From assembly GCA_038226305.1 (NCBI GenBank), contig JBBRQN010000001.1, positions 1-64,000 of the forward strand: a DNA stretch of 64,000 nt, written 5' to 3'. The first letter of the stretch is position 1. Each line of letters starts with the position of its first letter. The notes beneath the pieces are model-generated. The model made no database searches, was not told where the DNA came from, and was given only the letters and a program-made list of their open reading frames with translations. A program made the position numbers and the translations under genes. This document shows, piece by piece, positions 8,916-18,158 of this stretch. This DNA comes from JASLDZ01 sp038226305. GTDB taxonomy: Bacteria > Pseudomonadota > Alphaproteobacteria > Caulobacterales > Caulobacteraceae.

Positions 8916-10332
8916 CGGGGATGGTTACGCCGAACGGCGCGACAGGGTCCAGCACCGCAACCGCTGGAGCCGGCTCGGCGACCCGCGGCCGGTGGGGGGT
9001 CTTGTCCCAGCGGAAGGGCGAGGCGAAGAGCTGGTAGATGGCGAACCCAGCGGCCAAGGACTGCATCGGCCAGTAGACGATCGCGGCGGTCAGGTCGCCG
9101 CGGCGGCGTGGGTATCCCGCCCGGTCCGCCCCCTCGGCCAGAAGTGCCGCTGTGGAAACCCAGGCGAAGACGGCCAGCACCGCGTCGGCCCAGAACACCG
9201 ACGAGGCGTCGAGGTCGGTCAGGGCCACGAGGCTCGAGGCCACAGCCAAGAGCACGAGCGGGCCGTGCAGGATGCCGGTGAGGATCGCCAGGCCCAGCGT
9301 CGTCTGCAGGGCGATGAACCGGCGCAGGCCGCCTCGCACCGGCTTGCGCATGGCGGTCGACCACGTCTGCACATAGCCTTTCAGCCAGCGAGTGCGCTGA
9401 GGCAGCCAGGCCTCCAGCGTATCGGGCGCGGCCTCGAACGTGGGAAGGCGCAGCACGTCCGCCGTGAAGCCAGCGGCGGCGAGGCGAAAGCCGATGTCGG
9501 CATCCTCGGTCACGTTGAAGGCATCCCACCCGCCCACCGCATCCAGAGCCGAGCGGCGGAAGTGGTTGCTGGTGCCGCCCAGCGGAAATGGCAGGCCCAT
9601 GCGGGCGAGGGCGGGCAGCACCACCTCGAACAGGGCGGCGTATTCCAGGGCGAACTGGCGGCCGAGGAAGTCGTCGCGGGGGTGGATCCGCAAGGGTGCC
9701 TGCAGGCACGCAAGCCCCAGTGGCGACAGGGCGAAGCGGCTGGCGGCCTCGCGTAATTGGCCGGGGTGGGGCTCGTCCTCGGCGTCGTAGATCACCACGA
9801 ACTCCCCCGTGGCCTGCGCCAGCGCGATGTTGCAGGCGCGGGGCTTGGTGGTGAGGGCGCTCGGCGGGGCGGTCAGAACGGTGGCGAACGGCGGTGGATC
9901 GGCGGCCAGGAGGGCCGCGCGCGTAGCCCCGTCGTCGGCTTCCACCACCAGCAGGGCCTGTATCCGGTCGGCCGGATAGTCGAGCCCGCGCAGACCCGCC
10001 ATGATCTGCTGTGCCATGCCAGGCTCGTCCCGCAGGGGCACGATAACGGTGTAGCGCGGCCAGTGAGGGAGGACGGGCATGGCCACCGCCGCCCTGCGCG
10101 GCGCCAGCATCGGCAGCATCAGCCGCCAAGACGACAGCATGGCGAACAGCAGGAACAGCCCGAAGTGGACGGCGAACAGCGCCCGGTGCAGGCCCAGCCT
10201 GGCCCCCGCAAGCGTGACGGCCGCAGCGATGCCGACGAGCAGCGCGAGCGCTGGCGCGCTGCCGCGAACGGCCCCGTCGGCTGAGGCTTCGCTCGCCCCG
10301 TCCTGCGCAGCCCGGCTGCGCACCCGCTTCAC
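8854..10332 (-). CDS. Membrane glycosyltransferase, family 2 (cellulose-synthase-like)
   Basis: About 492 residues. N-terminal transmembrane helices are followed by a GT2 domain beginning YTVIVPLRDEPGM. Nucleotide-sugar and metal ligands appear as VEADDG and VIYDAEDEPHPG, the catalytic base in NVTEDADIGFRL, and the acceptor/product motif as QRTRWLKGY (the Q-x-x-R-W signature of processive enzymes). Further membrane helices follow before a basic, proline-rich tail. It probably polymerises or transfers a sugar across the inner membrane for an exopolysaccharide or surface glycan. I chose the GTG of VKRVRSRAAQ because the in-frame ATG at 10467 would overlap the divergent dehydratase gene region. 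It is similar in type to XagB-like proteins; the sugar is unknown. Confidence 0.88.
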   Translation of the reverse strand: MKRVRSRAAQDGASEASADGAVRGSAPALALLVGIAAAVTLAGARLGLHRALFAVHFGLFLLFAMLSSWRLMLPMLAPRRAAVAMPVLPHWPRYTVIVPLRDEPGMAQQIMAGLRGLDYPADRIQALLVVEADDGATRAALLAADPPPFATVLTAPPSALTTKPRACNIALAQATGEFVVIYDAEDEPHPGQLREAASRFALSPLGLACLQAPLRIHPRDDFLGRQFALEYAALFEVVLPALARMGLPFPLGGTSNHFRRSALDAVGGWDAFNVTEDADIGFRLAAAGFTADVLRLPTFEAAPDTLEAWLPQRTRWLKGYVQTWSTAMRKPVRGGLRRFIALQTTLGLAILTGILHGPLVLLAVASSLVALTDLDASSVFWADAVLAVFAWVSTAALLAEGADRAGYPRRRGDLTAAIVYWPMQSLAAGFAIYQLFASPFRWDKTPHRPRVAEPAPAVAVLDPVAPFGVTIPGERRRRPSLRPFRPRAAARA

Positions 10333-10478
10333 GTGGCCATCCCGCTTTCCCCCGGGGCTAGTTGTCCACAGGCGGGGCGAGAGTGAAACCAACCGGGGGT
10401 TGCATCGGCCTTCGGCGAGTGCCTTTACGCCGCGGCGCGCGTGCGATTGATTGCGGCTCGCCGCCAACCGGAAGCGTC

Positions 10479-11474
10479 ATGCCAGTCACCGAACTCCCCA
10501 CCTTCGCTGACATCCTGGACGCAGCCGACCGCCTCGCCGGCCTCGCGGTGGAGACGCCGCTCCTGCGCGCGGACGCGCTGGACGAGGCGGTGGGCGCCCA
10601 GGTGTTCGTGAAGGCCGAGGCCCTGCAGCGCACCGGCAGCTTCAAGTTCCGCGGCGCGTGCAACCGCCTGTCGCGGCTGACCGATGCGGAGCGGGTGGCC
10701 GGGGTGGTTGCGTTTTCCTCCGGCAACCATGCCCAGGGCGTGGCTGCTGCGGCCCGCCGGGTGGGCTGTCCGGCCGTGATCGTCATGCCGAGCGACGCCC
10801 CCGCCACCAAGATCGCCGCGACGCGCGGCTTCGGGGCGGAGGTGGTGGTCTACGACCGCTTCACCGAAAGCCGCGAGGCCATCGCCGCGGCCTTGGCCGA
10901 GCAGCGGGGAGCGGTGATCGTGCCGCCGTTCGACGATCCCTACATCATCGCGGGCCAGGGCACGGTGGGCCTGGAGGCCGCGCGCCAGCTGGAGGCGCTG
11001 GGGCTTCAGGCACAGGACGTGATCTGCCCCGTCTCCGGCGGAGGCCTCCTGGCGGGGATCAATCTCGCGTTCGGCGCCCGGTCGCCCGCCACCCGCCTGT
11101 GGTCTGCCGAGCCGGAGGGTTTCGACGACCATGCGCGGAGCCTCGCAGCCGGGTCGCGGGTGTCGAACGTGCCCGGCGCACCCAGCCTTTGCGACGCACT
11201 CATGGCACCGGAGCCCGGCAAGCTGACCTGGGCGGTCAACGCAGCGCGGCTGTCCGGCGGGCTGGTAGCGAGCGACGCGGAGGCGCTTGCTGCCATGCGC
11301 TTCGCCTTCCGCCACCTGAAGCTCGTTCTGGAGCCGGGTGGAGCCTTGGCGCTGGGAGCCCTCCTGGCGGGGCGGTTGGAGCGGCCGGGCGGGGTCGTGC
11401 TCGTCATCGGCTCCGGCGGCAACGTCGATCCGGGCGTGTTCACCCGGTCCCTGCGGGAGGAGGTGACGGCCTAG
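10479..11474 (+). CDS. PLP-dependent threonine/serine dehydratase (or serine racemase-like enzyme)
   Basis: A 331-residue fold-type II PLP enzyme. The PLP lysine sits in RTGSFKFRGA, the phosphate-binding glycine loop is PVSGGGLLAG, and the usual SSGNHAQGVA motif is present. It lacks the C-terminal ACT-like regulatory domain of biosynthetic IlvA, so it fits catabolic threonine dehydratase, hydroxy-aspartate dehydratase or serine racemase; sequence alone does not separate these. The reaction type is alpha,beta-elimination of ammonia from a hydroxy-amino acid. The start at MPVTELPTF is preceded by a GGAAG; upstream in-frame sequence is non-conserved and would run into the divergent glycosyltransferase promoter. 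A beta-lactamase-fold hydrolase follows 43 bases downstream. Confidence 0.88.
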   Translation: MPVTELPTFADILDAADRLAGLAVETPLLRADALDEAVGAQVFVKAEALQRTGSFKFRGACNRLSRLTDAERVAGVVAFSSGNHAQGVAAAARRVGCPAVIVMPSDAPATKIAATRGFGAEVVVYDRFTESREAIAAALAEQRGAVIVPPFDDPYIIAGQGTVGLEAARQLEALGLQAQDVICPVSGGGLLAGINLAFGARSPATRLWSAEPEGFDDHARSLAAGSRVSNVPGAPSLCDALMAPEPGKLTWAVNAARLSGGLVASDAEALAAMRFAFRHLKLVLEPGGALALGALLAGRLERPGGVVLVIGSGGNVDPGVFTRSLREEVTA

Positions 11475-11517
11475 TCTCACCATCCTAACCTCCATCTCCG
11501 CACCGAAGGGGAAGACC

Positions 11518-13011
11518 ATGATTTGGCGCACACTGCTGGCCGGGCTGGCCCTGATCGCAGCCTCGCCCGCCCCGGCCGCCTCAGCTCCGATCAGCGACGC
11601 CGCCAAAGCCGAGGTGGACCGCATCTTCGCCGACTGGCGGGTCGCCTCGCATGTGCCGGGCCTGGTTTACGGCGTCGTGGCCGACGGACAGCTCGTGTAC
11701 GTGAAGGGGCAGGGCGTGCAGGATACGGCGTCTGGCACGCCTGTCGGGGCAGATACACTGTTCCGCATCGCCTCCATGTCCAAGGCCTTCACCGCGCTGG
11801 CGATCCTGAAGCTGCGCGACGAGGGGAAACTCTCGCTCGACGCCCCGGCCGAGACCTACGTTCCGCAGATGAAGGGCTGGCCCTATCCCACGCAGGACAG
11901 CCCGAAGATCACCGTTCGCAACCTCCTCACCCACTCGGCCGGGTTTGTGGAGGACAACCCCTGGGGCGACCGCCAGCAGGTGATGCCCGAGGCCGATTTC
12001 ACGGCTCTCCTTGCCACCGGCGTGCCCTTCGCCCGGGCGCCGGGGCTGGGCATGGAATACTCCAATCTGGGCTACGCCACCCTGGGCCGCATCATCTCCA
12101 ACGTGTCTGGGGTGCGCTATGAGGATTACATCCGCGCCAACTTGATGCGGCCGCTCGACATGGCGTCCACCACCTATGACGTGTTCGCTTCGCGGACGGC
12201 CCGGCGCGCCATCGGCTATCGCTGGCAGGACGGGGCCTGGCTGCGCGAGCCGGACATGAAGGACGGGGCTTTCGGGGCTATGGGGGGCGTGGAGACGAGC
12301 GCAGCCGACTACGCAAGGTGGGTCGCGTTCCTGCTCTCGGCGTGGCCCGCTCGCGACGGGGTGGACGCAGGGCCGGTGCGGCGGGCGACCGTGCGCGAGA
12401 TCGTGACCGGTGCGAACTTCGCCTCCGGGACGATGCGCAATCCCGCCATCGGCGGGACGCCCTGCCGGCAGGCGGTGGCCTACGGCATGGCGTGGCGGGT
12501 GGTGGACGACTGCGACCTCGGCCGCGTGGTCACCCACACCGGCGGCTATCCCGGCTACGGTTCGGTGGTGATGCTGCTGCCGGAGAAGGGTGTCGGCATC
12601 TTCGCCTTTTCCAGCAAGACCTACGGCGGCGCCTCGCTGCCCGCCTTCCGCGCCGCCCTGGCCCTGCAGAAGGCCGGTGCGTTCGAAACTCGGGCGGAAC
12701 CGGTGAGCGCGGGCCTGGCGACAGCCTACGCCGCGGCGAAGGCGGTCTGGCGCAGCGGAGAGATCACCGCGGCACCCCTGGCCAACAACATGCTGATGGA
12801 TCGCGACGCACCCCGCTGGCGGGCGCTCCTTGAGGGCCTCAGGGCGGAGGTGGGGGCCTGCGCCGCCGACGAACCCGTCGCGCCGGTCTCGGCGATGGAG
12901 GGGCGGTTCGTCTGGACGTGCGAGCATGGCCGCATCGCCGGCCGCGTGCAGCGTGCTCCGGTCTCGGACGGGGCGTTGCAGGCTCTGGAGTTCACACCCG
13001 CCGCGCCGTGA
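11518..13011 (+). CDS. Secreted serine hydrolase, class C beta-lactamase / PBP4-like fold
   Basis: 497 residues with a cleavable signal peptide (about 1-22, Ala-rich, ending AASA). The active site shows the SxxK tetrad at 86-89 (SMSK), YSN at 181-183 and a later HTGG in place of the KTG triad. This is the class C beta-lactamase/DD-peptidase/EstB fold. HTGG in place of KTG is common in esterases and D-aminopeptidases of the family, so I would not call it a beta-lactamase. A purine-rich GAAGGGGAAG precedes the ATG. A cysteine-containing C-terminal domain follows the catalytic region. It acts in the periplasm; the substrate (peptidoglycan peptide, D-amino acid peptide or ester) is unknown. Confidence 0.87.
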   Translation: MIWRTLLAGLALIAASPAPAASAPISDAAKAEVDRIFADWRVASHVPGLVYGVVADGQLVYVKGQGVQDTASGTPVGADTLFRIASMSKAFTALAILKLRDEGKLSLDAPAETYVPQMKGWPYPTQDSPKITVRNLLTHSAGFVEDNPWGDRQQVMPEADFTALLATGVPFARAPGLGMEYSNLGYATLGRIISNVSGVRYEDYIRANLMRPLDMASTTYDVFASRTARRAIGYRWQDGAWLREPDMKDGAFGAMGGVETSAADYARWVAFLLSAWPARDGVDAGPVRRATVREIVTGANFASGTMRNPAIGGTPCRQAVAYGMAWRVVDDCDLGRVVTHTGGYPGYGSVVMLLPEKGVGIFAFSSKTYGGASLPAFRAALALQKAGAFETRAEPVSAGLATAYAAAKAVWRSGEITAAPLANNMLMDRDAPRWRALLEGLRAEVGACAADEPVAPVSAMEGRFVWTCEHGRIAGRVQRAPVSDGALQALEFTPAAP

Positions 13012-13021
13012 GACCGCGCCT

Positions 13022-15115
13022 TCAGTTCTCCGACGCCTGGGTCGGGGCGGCGATGGGCTTGGCCTCCAGGTAGGTCTGGGTGATCTCAGACGGGGCGGCA
13101 CCGGGCCGCCATGAGCCTCGATGCAAGTCGGCACTGGGCGTGAGCGCGGCCGTGCCGCCGTTCAGCCGGGCGCGATACACCGCCACGTTCTCCATCACCC
13201 GCATCACGTAGTTGCGGGTTTCGCTGAACGGGATGCACTCGATGAAGTCGGCAGGGTCGACCGAGCCCTGTCGCGGGTCGGCGCAGTCCTGCACCCACTG
13301 GATGGGGCGCCCCGGGCCGGCGTTGTAGCCCGCGGCGGCCATCACGTAGCTGCCGCTGAAGTTGTCGACCAGATTGCCGAGGAAGGCGGAGCCCAGGTTC
13401 AGGTTGTACTCCCCGTCGTCCAGCCGGTCGGTGGAGAACGGCACGCCGAGCTTGCGGGCCACAGCGGCGCCGGTTGAGGGGCGCAACTGCATCAGCCCCC
13501 GAGCGAAGGCGGAGCGGGCGTTGGGATCGAAGTTCGACTCCTGCCGGGCGATGGCCAGGCTGAACGCAGGCTCGGCCCGGCCTTCGCCGGAGGGCACGCT
13601 GCGCAGCGGCCAACCCCGCTCTGGCAGGGGATAGCCCTTCATGCCCGAGGCGCGCGCCACCCGCATCCCCAGATCCTGGTCTCCCCCGGCCCGTGCCAGA
13701 TCGGAGAGGAGGGCGAACTCGCCGCCCGTGGGCAGGTCGTCGTCGATGGAGAGCACGAACACGCGGAACAGGTCGCGCTCTCCCGCCTCGGCCAGGATAC
13801 GCGCGGCCCGAACGGTCTCGCGCGCCTCGAACCGGCTGCGGTCTTCCTGGCTGGGATAGGGGTCTGCAGGCAGACGAAGCTGCGTCAGCCCGGCCTTTTC
13901 GGCCGAAAGCTGCCCGTAGAAGGCGGTCGTGTACTCGCCGCCGCGGCCGTAAAAGCCCTGCGCCGTCAGTCGGTCGCCGCGGGCCTCGGCGGCCCGTCCC
14001 CGCCAGTAGTAGGCGCGGCTGAGGGTGACGGGGGTTGCCCCCGCCCGCTCCACGTTCTGGAAGTGGGTGTCGGCCAGAGCGGGGTCGTTCAGCTTGTTGA
14101 TCGCCAGCCAGCCCAGGAACGCTTCGGCCTCGGTGTAGTCCGAGCCGGACTGCAGGCCGTGGCTCGCCACAACGTCGTAGGCGGCGCGACCGTCCTTGGC
14201 CTTCAACGCGGCGTTCAGCAGGCGACGCCTGGGAGTCCAGGCGGCGGCTGCGGCGTCCGGGGTGGGCGGTGGGGCAATGCCGCGCACGAGTTGCACGGCC
14301 ATGGAGTCGAGCCCACGCTTCTGCAGATAGCCGGCTCTTTCGAAGATCACCCCGGCCTCGGCCTGCATGGCGGGGCTGAGGGCCTCGAACATCGCTGGCG
14401 CGCTGGCGCTGTCGCCCCGGAAGGCGATCCGCGCGTTGGCGGCGGCCACATGGTCGGCGTCCACCGTCGTCATCATCGCCCGCGCCGCCGGACCCTGCGA
14501 TCCGTAGAGCAGGGCGTCGAGCCGGTGAACGTTGTCGTCGGCGGTCAGCCAGCTGCGATAGCGGTTGTACATCCGCCCCTGCACGTCGGCCTCGAAGCTC
14601 TCCTCGCGCCAGAAGGTGCGGATCAGGGTCTGCGCCTCAGCCGTGCGGTTCTGGTTCTCCAGCGCCGCGGCCAGGGCCATCGCGCCTTCGGCAGTGTCGG
14701 GCGTTCCGTTCGGGAAGGCGGCGAGCACGGTCGAGGGCGAGGCACCACCCGACTCCAGGGCACGCTCGAACACGGCTTCCCGCTTGGCGGCGCGGGGCCA
14801 GCCGGCCAATTCGACTCGGGCCGATTGCAGGGTGGCCAGCGGCACGCTCGATCCAGCCGCATCGATCTCGGCCCACAGGATCAGTTTGCGGGCGGCGGGG
14901 TCGGCCAGCTGGCTCGCGATGGCCTCGGCCTGCGAGACATTTCCGGCGCGCGCCGCCGCCAGGCCGTCGCGCACGGGCGAGCCGGAGAGCGGCGCGTTCA
15001 CCGAGTCGTGGACGAGGCTGCTGTAGGGAATCGGCTGGGCCTGCGCGGTCCAGGCCAAGGCCAACCCGGCGGCCGCGGCCAGCCATCGGCTCAGGCGTCC
15101 GCGGCGGCCGCTCAT
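13022..15115 (-). CDS. Soluble lytic murein transglycosylase
   Basis: 697 residues. A signal peptide (about 1-27, ending AQA) and a long alpha-helical superhelical region (about 30-500) precede a C-terminal SLT domain. Catalytic Glu is in AIARQESNFDPNARS, followed by GLMQLRPSTG and AAAGYNAGPGRP, the family's signatures. It cleaves the MurNAc-GlcNAc bond of peptidoglycan to form 1,6-anhydroMurNAc, acting in the periplasm in growth, division or recycling. The start at MSGRRGRLSRW gives a good n-region; longer starts in frame would overlap the dapA leader. It is divergent from dapA across about 230 bases that must hold both promoters, and converges on the serine hydrolase with 10 bases between the stops. 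Confidence 0.93.
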   Translation of the reverse strand: MSGRRGRLSRWLAAAAGLALAWTAQAQPIPYSSLVHDSVNAPLSGSPVRDGLAAARAGNVSQAEAIASQLADPAARKLILWAEIDAAGSSVPLATLQSARVELAGWPRAAKREAVFERALESGGASPSTVLAAFPNGTPDTAEGAMALAAALENQNRTAEAQTLIRTFWREESFEADVQGRMYNRYRSWLTADDNVHRLDALLYGSQGPAARAMMTTVDADHVAAANARIAFRGDSASAPAMFEALSPAMQAEAGVIFERAGYLQKRGLDSMAVQLVRGIAPPPTPDAAAAAWTPRRRLLNAALKAKDGRAAYDVVASHGLQSGSDYTEAEAFLGWLAINKLNDPALADTHFQNVERAGATPVTLSRAYYWRGRAAEARGDRLTAQGFYGRGGEYTTAFYGQLSAEKAGLTQLRLPADPYPSQEDRSRFEARETVRAARILAEAGERDLFRVFVLSIDDDLPTGGEFALLSDLARAGGDQDLGMRVARASGMKGYPLPERGWPLRSVPSGEGRAEPAFSLAIARQESNFDPNARSAFARGLMQLRPSTGAAVARKLGVPFSTDRLDDGEYNLNLGSAFLGNLVDNFSGSYVMAAAGYNAGPGRPIQWVQDCADPRQGSVDPADFIECIPFSETRNYVMRVMENVAVYRARLNGGTAALTPSADLHRGSWRPGAAPSEITQTYLEAKPIAAPTQASEN

Positions 15116-15342
15116 GTCAGGCTGGAAAGGCGATGTACGACCCGAACGATGCACGCGGTCGGCTCCTGGAAATGACGCTGTCGACCCCGGTCCCGGTCTG
15201 ACGGTTACGAGGCCCCCCTGCAAGCCCGTTGCCGCAGACGCCCCTGCGCCCATATCATGCGCCTCCACAGGGCCGCCGATCCAAGGGGCCAAGCGCCGCA
15301 TCTTCCTGCGGCATCCCCAACCTTGCGCGTTCCTTGCCAGCC

Positions 15343-16242
15343 ATGTCGCCATCGCCCAGCCCCGCACGCCCGCGCTTTTCCGGCGTGCTCACCGCCCTCG
15401 TCACGCCGTTCCGGGACGGGAAGGTGGATGAAGCCGCCTTTGGTGCGCTGGTGGAACGCCAGATCGCCGCCGGCATCGACGGAGTCGTGCCCGTGGGCAC
15501 GACGGGCGAGACGGCCACTCTCAGCCACGACGAGCACAGACGCGTGGTCGAGCTGTGCGTGGAAGTCGTCGCCGGGCGCGTGGCCGTGGTGGCGGGCGCT
15601 GGGTCGAATGCCACGGCAGAGGCCGTGGAGCTCGTGCGCCACGCCCAGGCGGTGGGAGCCGACGGGGCGCTTGTGGTTACGCCCTATTACAACCGGCCGA
15701 GCCAGGAGGGGCTGTACAGGCACTATGCCGAGATCGCTTCGGGCTGCGATCTGCCGGTGCTGATCTACAACGTGCCCGGCCGCACGGCGGTGGACATCTC
15801 CAACGACACCGTGGCGCGGCTGGCGCAGATCCCGTCCATGGTCGGCGTGAAGGACGCCACTGCGGATTTGCTGCGCATGAGTCTCATGCGGCTTGCGTGC
15901 CCGGAGGGCTTCACCCTGCTCTCAGGCGATGACGGCAGTGCGCTGGGCTATGTGGCTCAGGGGGGGCACGGGGTGATCTCGGTCACCTCCAACGTGGCCC
16001 CGGGGACTATGTCGCAGATGATCCGGGCGGCGCGGGACGGCGACTACGCCAAGGCCTTGTCTCTGAACGACCGGCTGGCGCTCCTGCACAAGGGGCTGTT
16101 CCTCGATGCCTCGCCCGCGCCCGCGAAGTTCGCCCTGGCGCATCTCGGCCTGTGCTCGGAGGACGTGCGGCTGCCCTTGGCCCCCTGCGCCGACGACGTG
16201 CGGCCCAAGGTGCTCGAGGCGCTGCGGGCGGCCGGCTTGTGA
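15343..16242 (+). CDS. dapA: 4-hydroxy-tetrahydrodipicolinate synthase
   Basis: 299 residues, the usual length. It condenses pyruvate with aspartate semialdehyde, the first committed step of diaminopimelate/lysine synthesis in the cytosol. The Schiff-base lysine is Lys170 in MVGVKDATAD, the proton-relay Tyr142 lies in LIYNVPGRT, and GTTGE at 53-57 binds substrate. I start at MSPSPSP because the N-terminal (beta/alpha)8 barrel begins right after it. Longer in-frame versions add unconserved residues over the intergenic region. The stop overlaps smpB as GTGA. It is divergent from the lytic transglycosylase, a pairing that fits cell-wall precursor supply and turnover. Confidence 0.96.
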   Translation: MSPSPSPARPRFSGVLTALVTPFRDGKVDEAAFGALVERQIAAGIDGVVPVGTTGETATLSHDEHRRVVELCVEVVAGRVAVVAGAGSNATAEAVELVRHAQAVGADGALVVTPYYNRPSQEGLYRHYAEIASGCDLPVLIYNVPGRTAVDISNDTVARLAQIPSMVGVKDATADLLRMSLMRLACPEGFTLLSGDDGSALGYVAQGGHGVISVTSNVAPGTMSQMIRAARDGDYAKALSLNDRLALLHKGLFLDASPAPAKFALAHLGLCSEDVRLPLAPCADDVRPKVLEALRAAGL

Positions 16243-16709
16243 TCAAGTCCGACCCCAACAGCAAGCTGATCGCCGAGAACCGCCGCGCCCGCTTCGACTA
16301 CTTCATCGAGGAGACCTTCGAGGCCGGGATCGTGCTCTATGGCACCGAGGTGAAGAGCCTGCGCGAGGGCCGGGCCACAATCACCGAAGCCTACGCCTCG
16401 GCCGAGGGCGGGGGCATCGCCCTGGTGAACGCCTACATTCCCGAATACGCGGCGGCCTCGCGTTTCAACCATGAGCCGAGGCGGGTGCGGCGGCTGCTGC
16501 TGCACAGGAAGCAGATCAACAAGCTGCAGATGGCCATTAGCCGCGAGGGTCGCACCCTTGTCTGCACCAAGATGTACTGGGACGAGAAGGGCCGGGCCAA
16601 GCTGGAGCTGGCACTTGCCACCGGCAAGAAGGCCCACGACAAGCGCGAGGCCACCGCCACCCGCGACTGGCAGCGCGACAAGGCCCGCCTGATGCGGGAC
16701 AAGGGCTGA
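16239..16709 (+). CDS. smpB: SsrA-binding protein SmpB
   Basis: A 156-residue tmRNA partner that places tmRNA in the A site of stalled ribosomes. It shows the conserved OB-fold core: RARFDYFIEETFEAGI, LYGTEVKSLREG, ALVNAYIPEY and RRLLLHRKQI, ending in the basic tail KKAHDKREATATRDWQRDK that folds into the mRNA path. The GTG start overlaps the dapA stop as GTGA. Longer in-frame starts read through the end of dapA and are not conserved. I looked for the tmRNA gene next to it and did not find one in this window. Confidence 0.96.
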   Translation: MIKSDPNSKLIAENRRARFDYFIEETFEAGIVLYGTEVKSLREGRATITEAYASAEGGGIALVNAYIPEYAAASRFNHEPRRVRRLLLHRKQINKLQMAISREGRTLVCTKMYWDEKGRAKLELALATGKKAHDKREATATRDWQRDKARLMRDKG

Positions 16710-16734
16710 CGCTCTCAGCTCAGGTGCAAGGCGC

Positions 16735-18105
16735 TCAAGTGTAGGGCGACGGGGATTCCGTGTGGCCGGGAGCCTCGCCCCGGGTCGCCCACCAGCCCCA
16801 GACACCGGCACCCAGAAGGATCGCCCCCGCCAGGAAGAACGGCGCGCCAGAGGCGGCCATCGGCTGGCCCGGCCGCACGAACCACGCGAACACCAGCGAG
16901 AACACCGTCGGCCCAACGAGCTCGGATATGCCGGTCAGGCTAGCGTTGGCCCCCTGCAGCTGCCCCTGTTCGGAGGGCGACACGTGGCGCGTCATCAGCG
17001 TCTGCACAGCAGCCCCAGCTATGCCCCAAAGGGCCAGGATCGGGATGCCCGCCCACAGTATCCAGCTTTCCGATGCCAAGGCGGCGATGGTCATGCCGGT
17101 GGCCCCGCAAACAAGGCCCAGGATCATGGCGTAGCGGTCTCCCAGCCGGTTCACCACGCGGCCGACTACGCCCACCTGCACGACGATGAGCGCTACGCCC
17201 ACGACGGTCAGCGTCAGCCCCACCTGCGTGGCGCTCCAGTTGAAGCGGTGGGTGACGTAGAGCACCACCGTCGTCGGCAGGCTCACCTGCGCGAGGTTCG
17301 ACAGGAACGCCACGCCCGAAAGCCCGGTTAGCTCCGGGTGGCGCACCAGAAGCCCCAGCGCCCCGATGGGATTGGCGCGCTTCCACGAGAACCCCGAGCG
17401 CAGGGATTTCGACAGGGACTCCGGCAGCACCAGAAGGCCGTAGAGCGCATTGGCCAGGCTGAACACGGCCGCCACCACGAAGGGCGCCTTGGGGCTGAAG
17501 TCGCCGAGGAAGCCGCCGATGGCCGGGCCGATCACGAAGCCCACTCCGAATGCCGCCCCCAGCAGCCCGAAGGCGTTGGCACGCTTCTCGATGGGCGTGG
17601 TGTCGGCGATGTAGGCGGAGGCAGTGCCGAAGCTCGCCCCGGTTATCCCCGAAATCAGCCGACCTATGAACAGCCACTGCAGCGTCGGCGCCCAGGCCAT
17701 CAACACGTAGTTCAGCCCGAGCCCCAGGTTGGAGGCCAGGATCAGAGGCCGGCGACCGAACCGGTCGGAAAGGCTGCCGATCACCGGCGAGCAGAAGAAC
17801 TGCATCAGGGCGAACACGGTGTTGAACAGGCCGTAGATCAAGGCCGCCAGCGATGCGGCCCCCTTGGGCAGGTGGTTCACCAGCCGGGCGGGGAGGGGGT
17901 CTCCCGAGAGGAGCTGCGCCACGAGCTTAGGCAGCACCGGCGCCACCATGCCGAGCGCCATCGCGTCCAGAAGCACGGTGATGAAGATGAACAGAATCGC
18001 CAGCCGGGCGCTCTTCGGCTGGCCCCGACCGGGCACGGGGGGCGGCAGACCGGCTTCCGGCTGCGCGGGGGGCCGTGGAGACGCGATGATGTCCGGTGCG
18101 CTCAT
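16735..18105 (-). CDS. MFS transporter of the drug:H+ antiporter / Tet type
   Basis: 456 residues with 12 predicted helices after a proline-rich cytoplasmic N-terminus of about 35 residues. Motif A between helices 2 and 3 is GSLSDRFGRRPLIL, and antiporter motif C-like glycines appear in helix 5 (GVGFVIGPAIGGFLG). The order (TPIEKRANAFGLLGAAFG before helix 5) matches the TetA/class DHA1 group. It is probably a proton-driven exporter of small molecules. I would not call it a tetracycline resistance determinant, because many chromosomal alphaproteobacterial members of this group have no known drug. It converges on smpB and sits alone. Confidence 0.88.
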   Translation of the reverse strand: MSAPDIIASPRPPAQPEAGLPPPVPGRGQPKSARLAILFIFITVLLDAMALGMVAPVLPKLVAQLLSGDPLPARLVNHLPKGAASLAALIYGLFNTVFALMQFFCSPVIGSLSDRFGRRPLILASNLGLGLNYVLMAWAPTLQWLFIGRLISGITGASFGTASAYIADTTPIEKRANAFGLLGAAFGVGFVIGPAIGGFLGDFSPKAPFVVAAVFSLANALYGLLVLPESLSKSLRSGFSWKRANPIGALGLLVRHPELTGLSGVAFLSNLAQVSLPTTVVLYVTHRFNWSATQVGLTLTVVGVALIVVQVGVVGRVVNRLGDRYAMILGLVCGATGMTIAALASESWILWAGIPILALWGIAGAAVQTLMTRHVSPSEQGQLQGANASLTGISELVGPTVFSLVFAWFVRPGQPMAASGAPFFLAGAILLGAGVWGWWATRGEAPGHTESPSPYT

Positions 18106-18158
18106 GAACGCAGCAGCCTAGCGCGGCCCGAGGCGGGGCGTGAGGGTGTCATCCCGTC

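Noticed and set aside
11518..13011. The SMSK-containing protein as a beta-lactamase resistance gene
   Set aside because: The third motif is HTGG rather than KTG, the protein has an extra C-terminal domain, and no ampR-like regulator is adjacent. Esterase or peptidase activity is as likely.
16239..16735. A tmRNA (ssrA) gene beside smpB
   Set aside because: Only 25 bases separate smpB from the convergent MFS gene, and no tRNA-like ends were seen nearby.
16735..18105. The MFS exporter as an acquired tetracycline resistance gene
   Set aside because: Base composition and context match the chromosome; there is no mobile element and no TetR-type regulator beside it.
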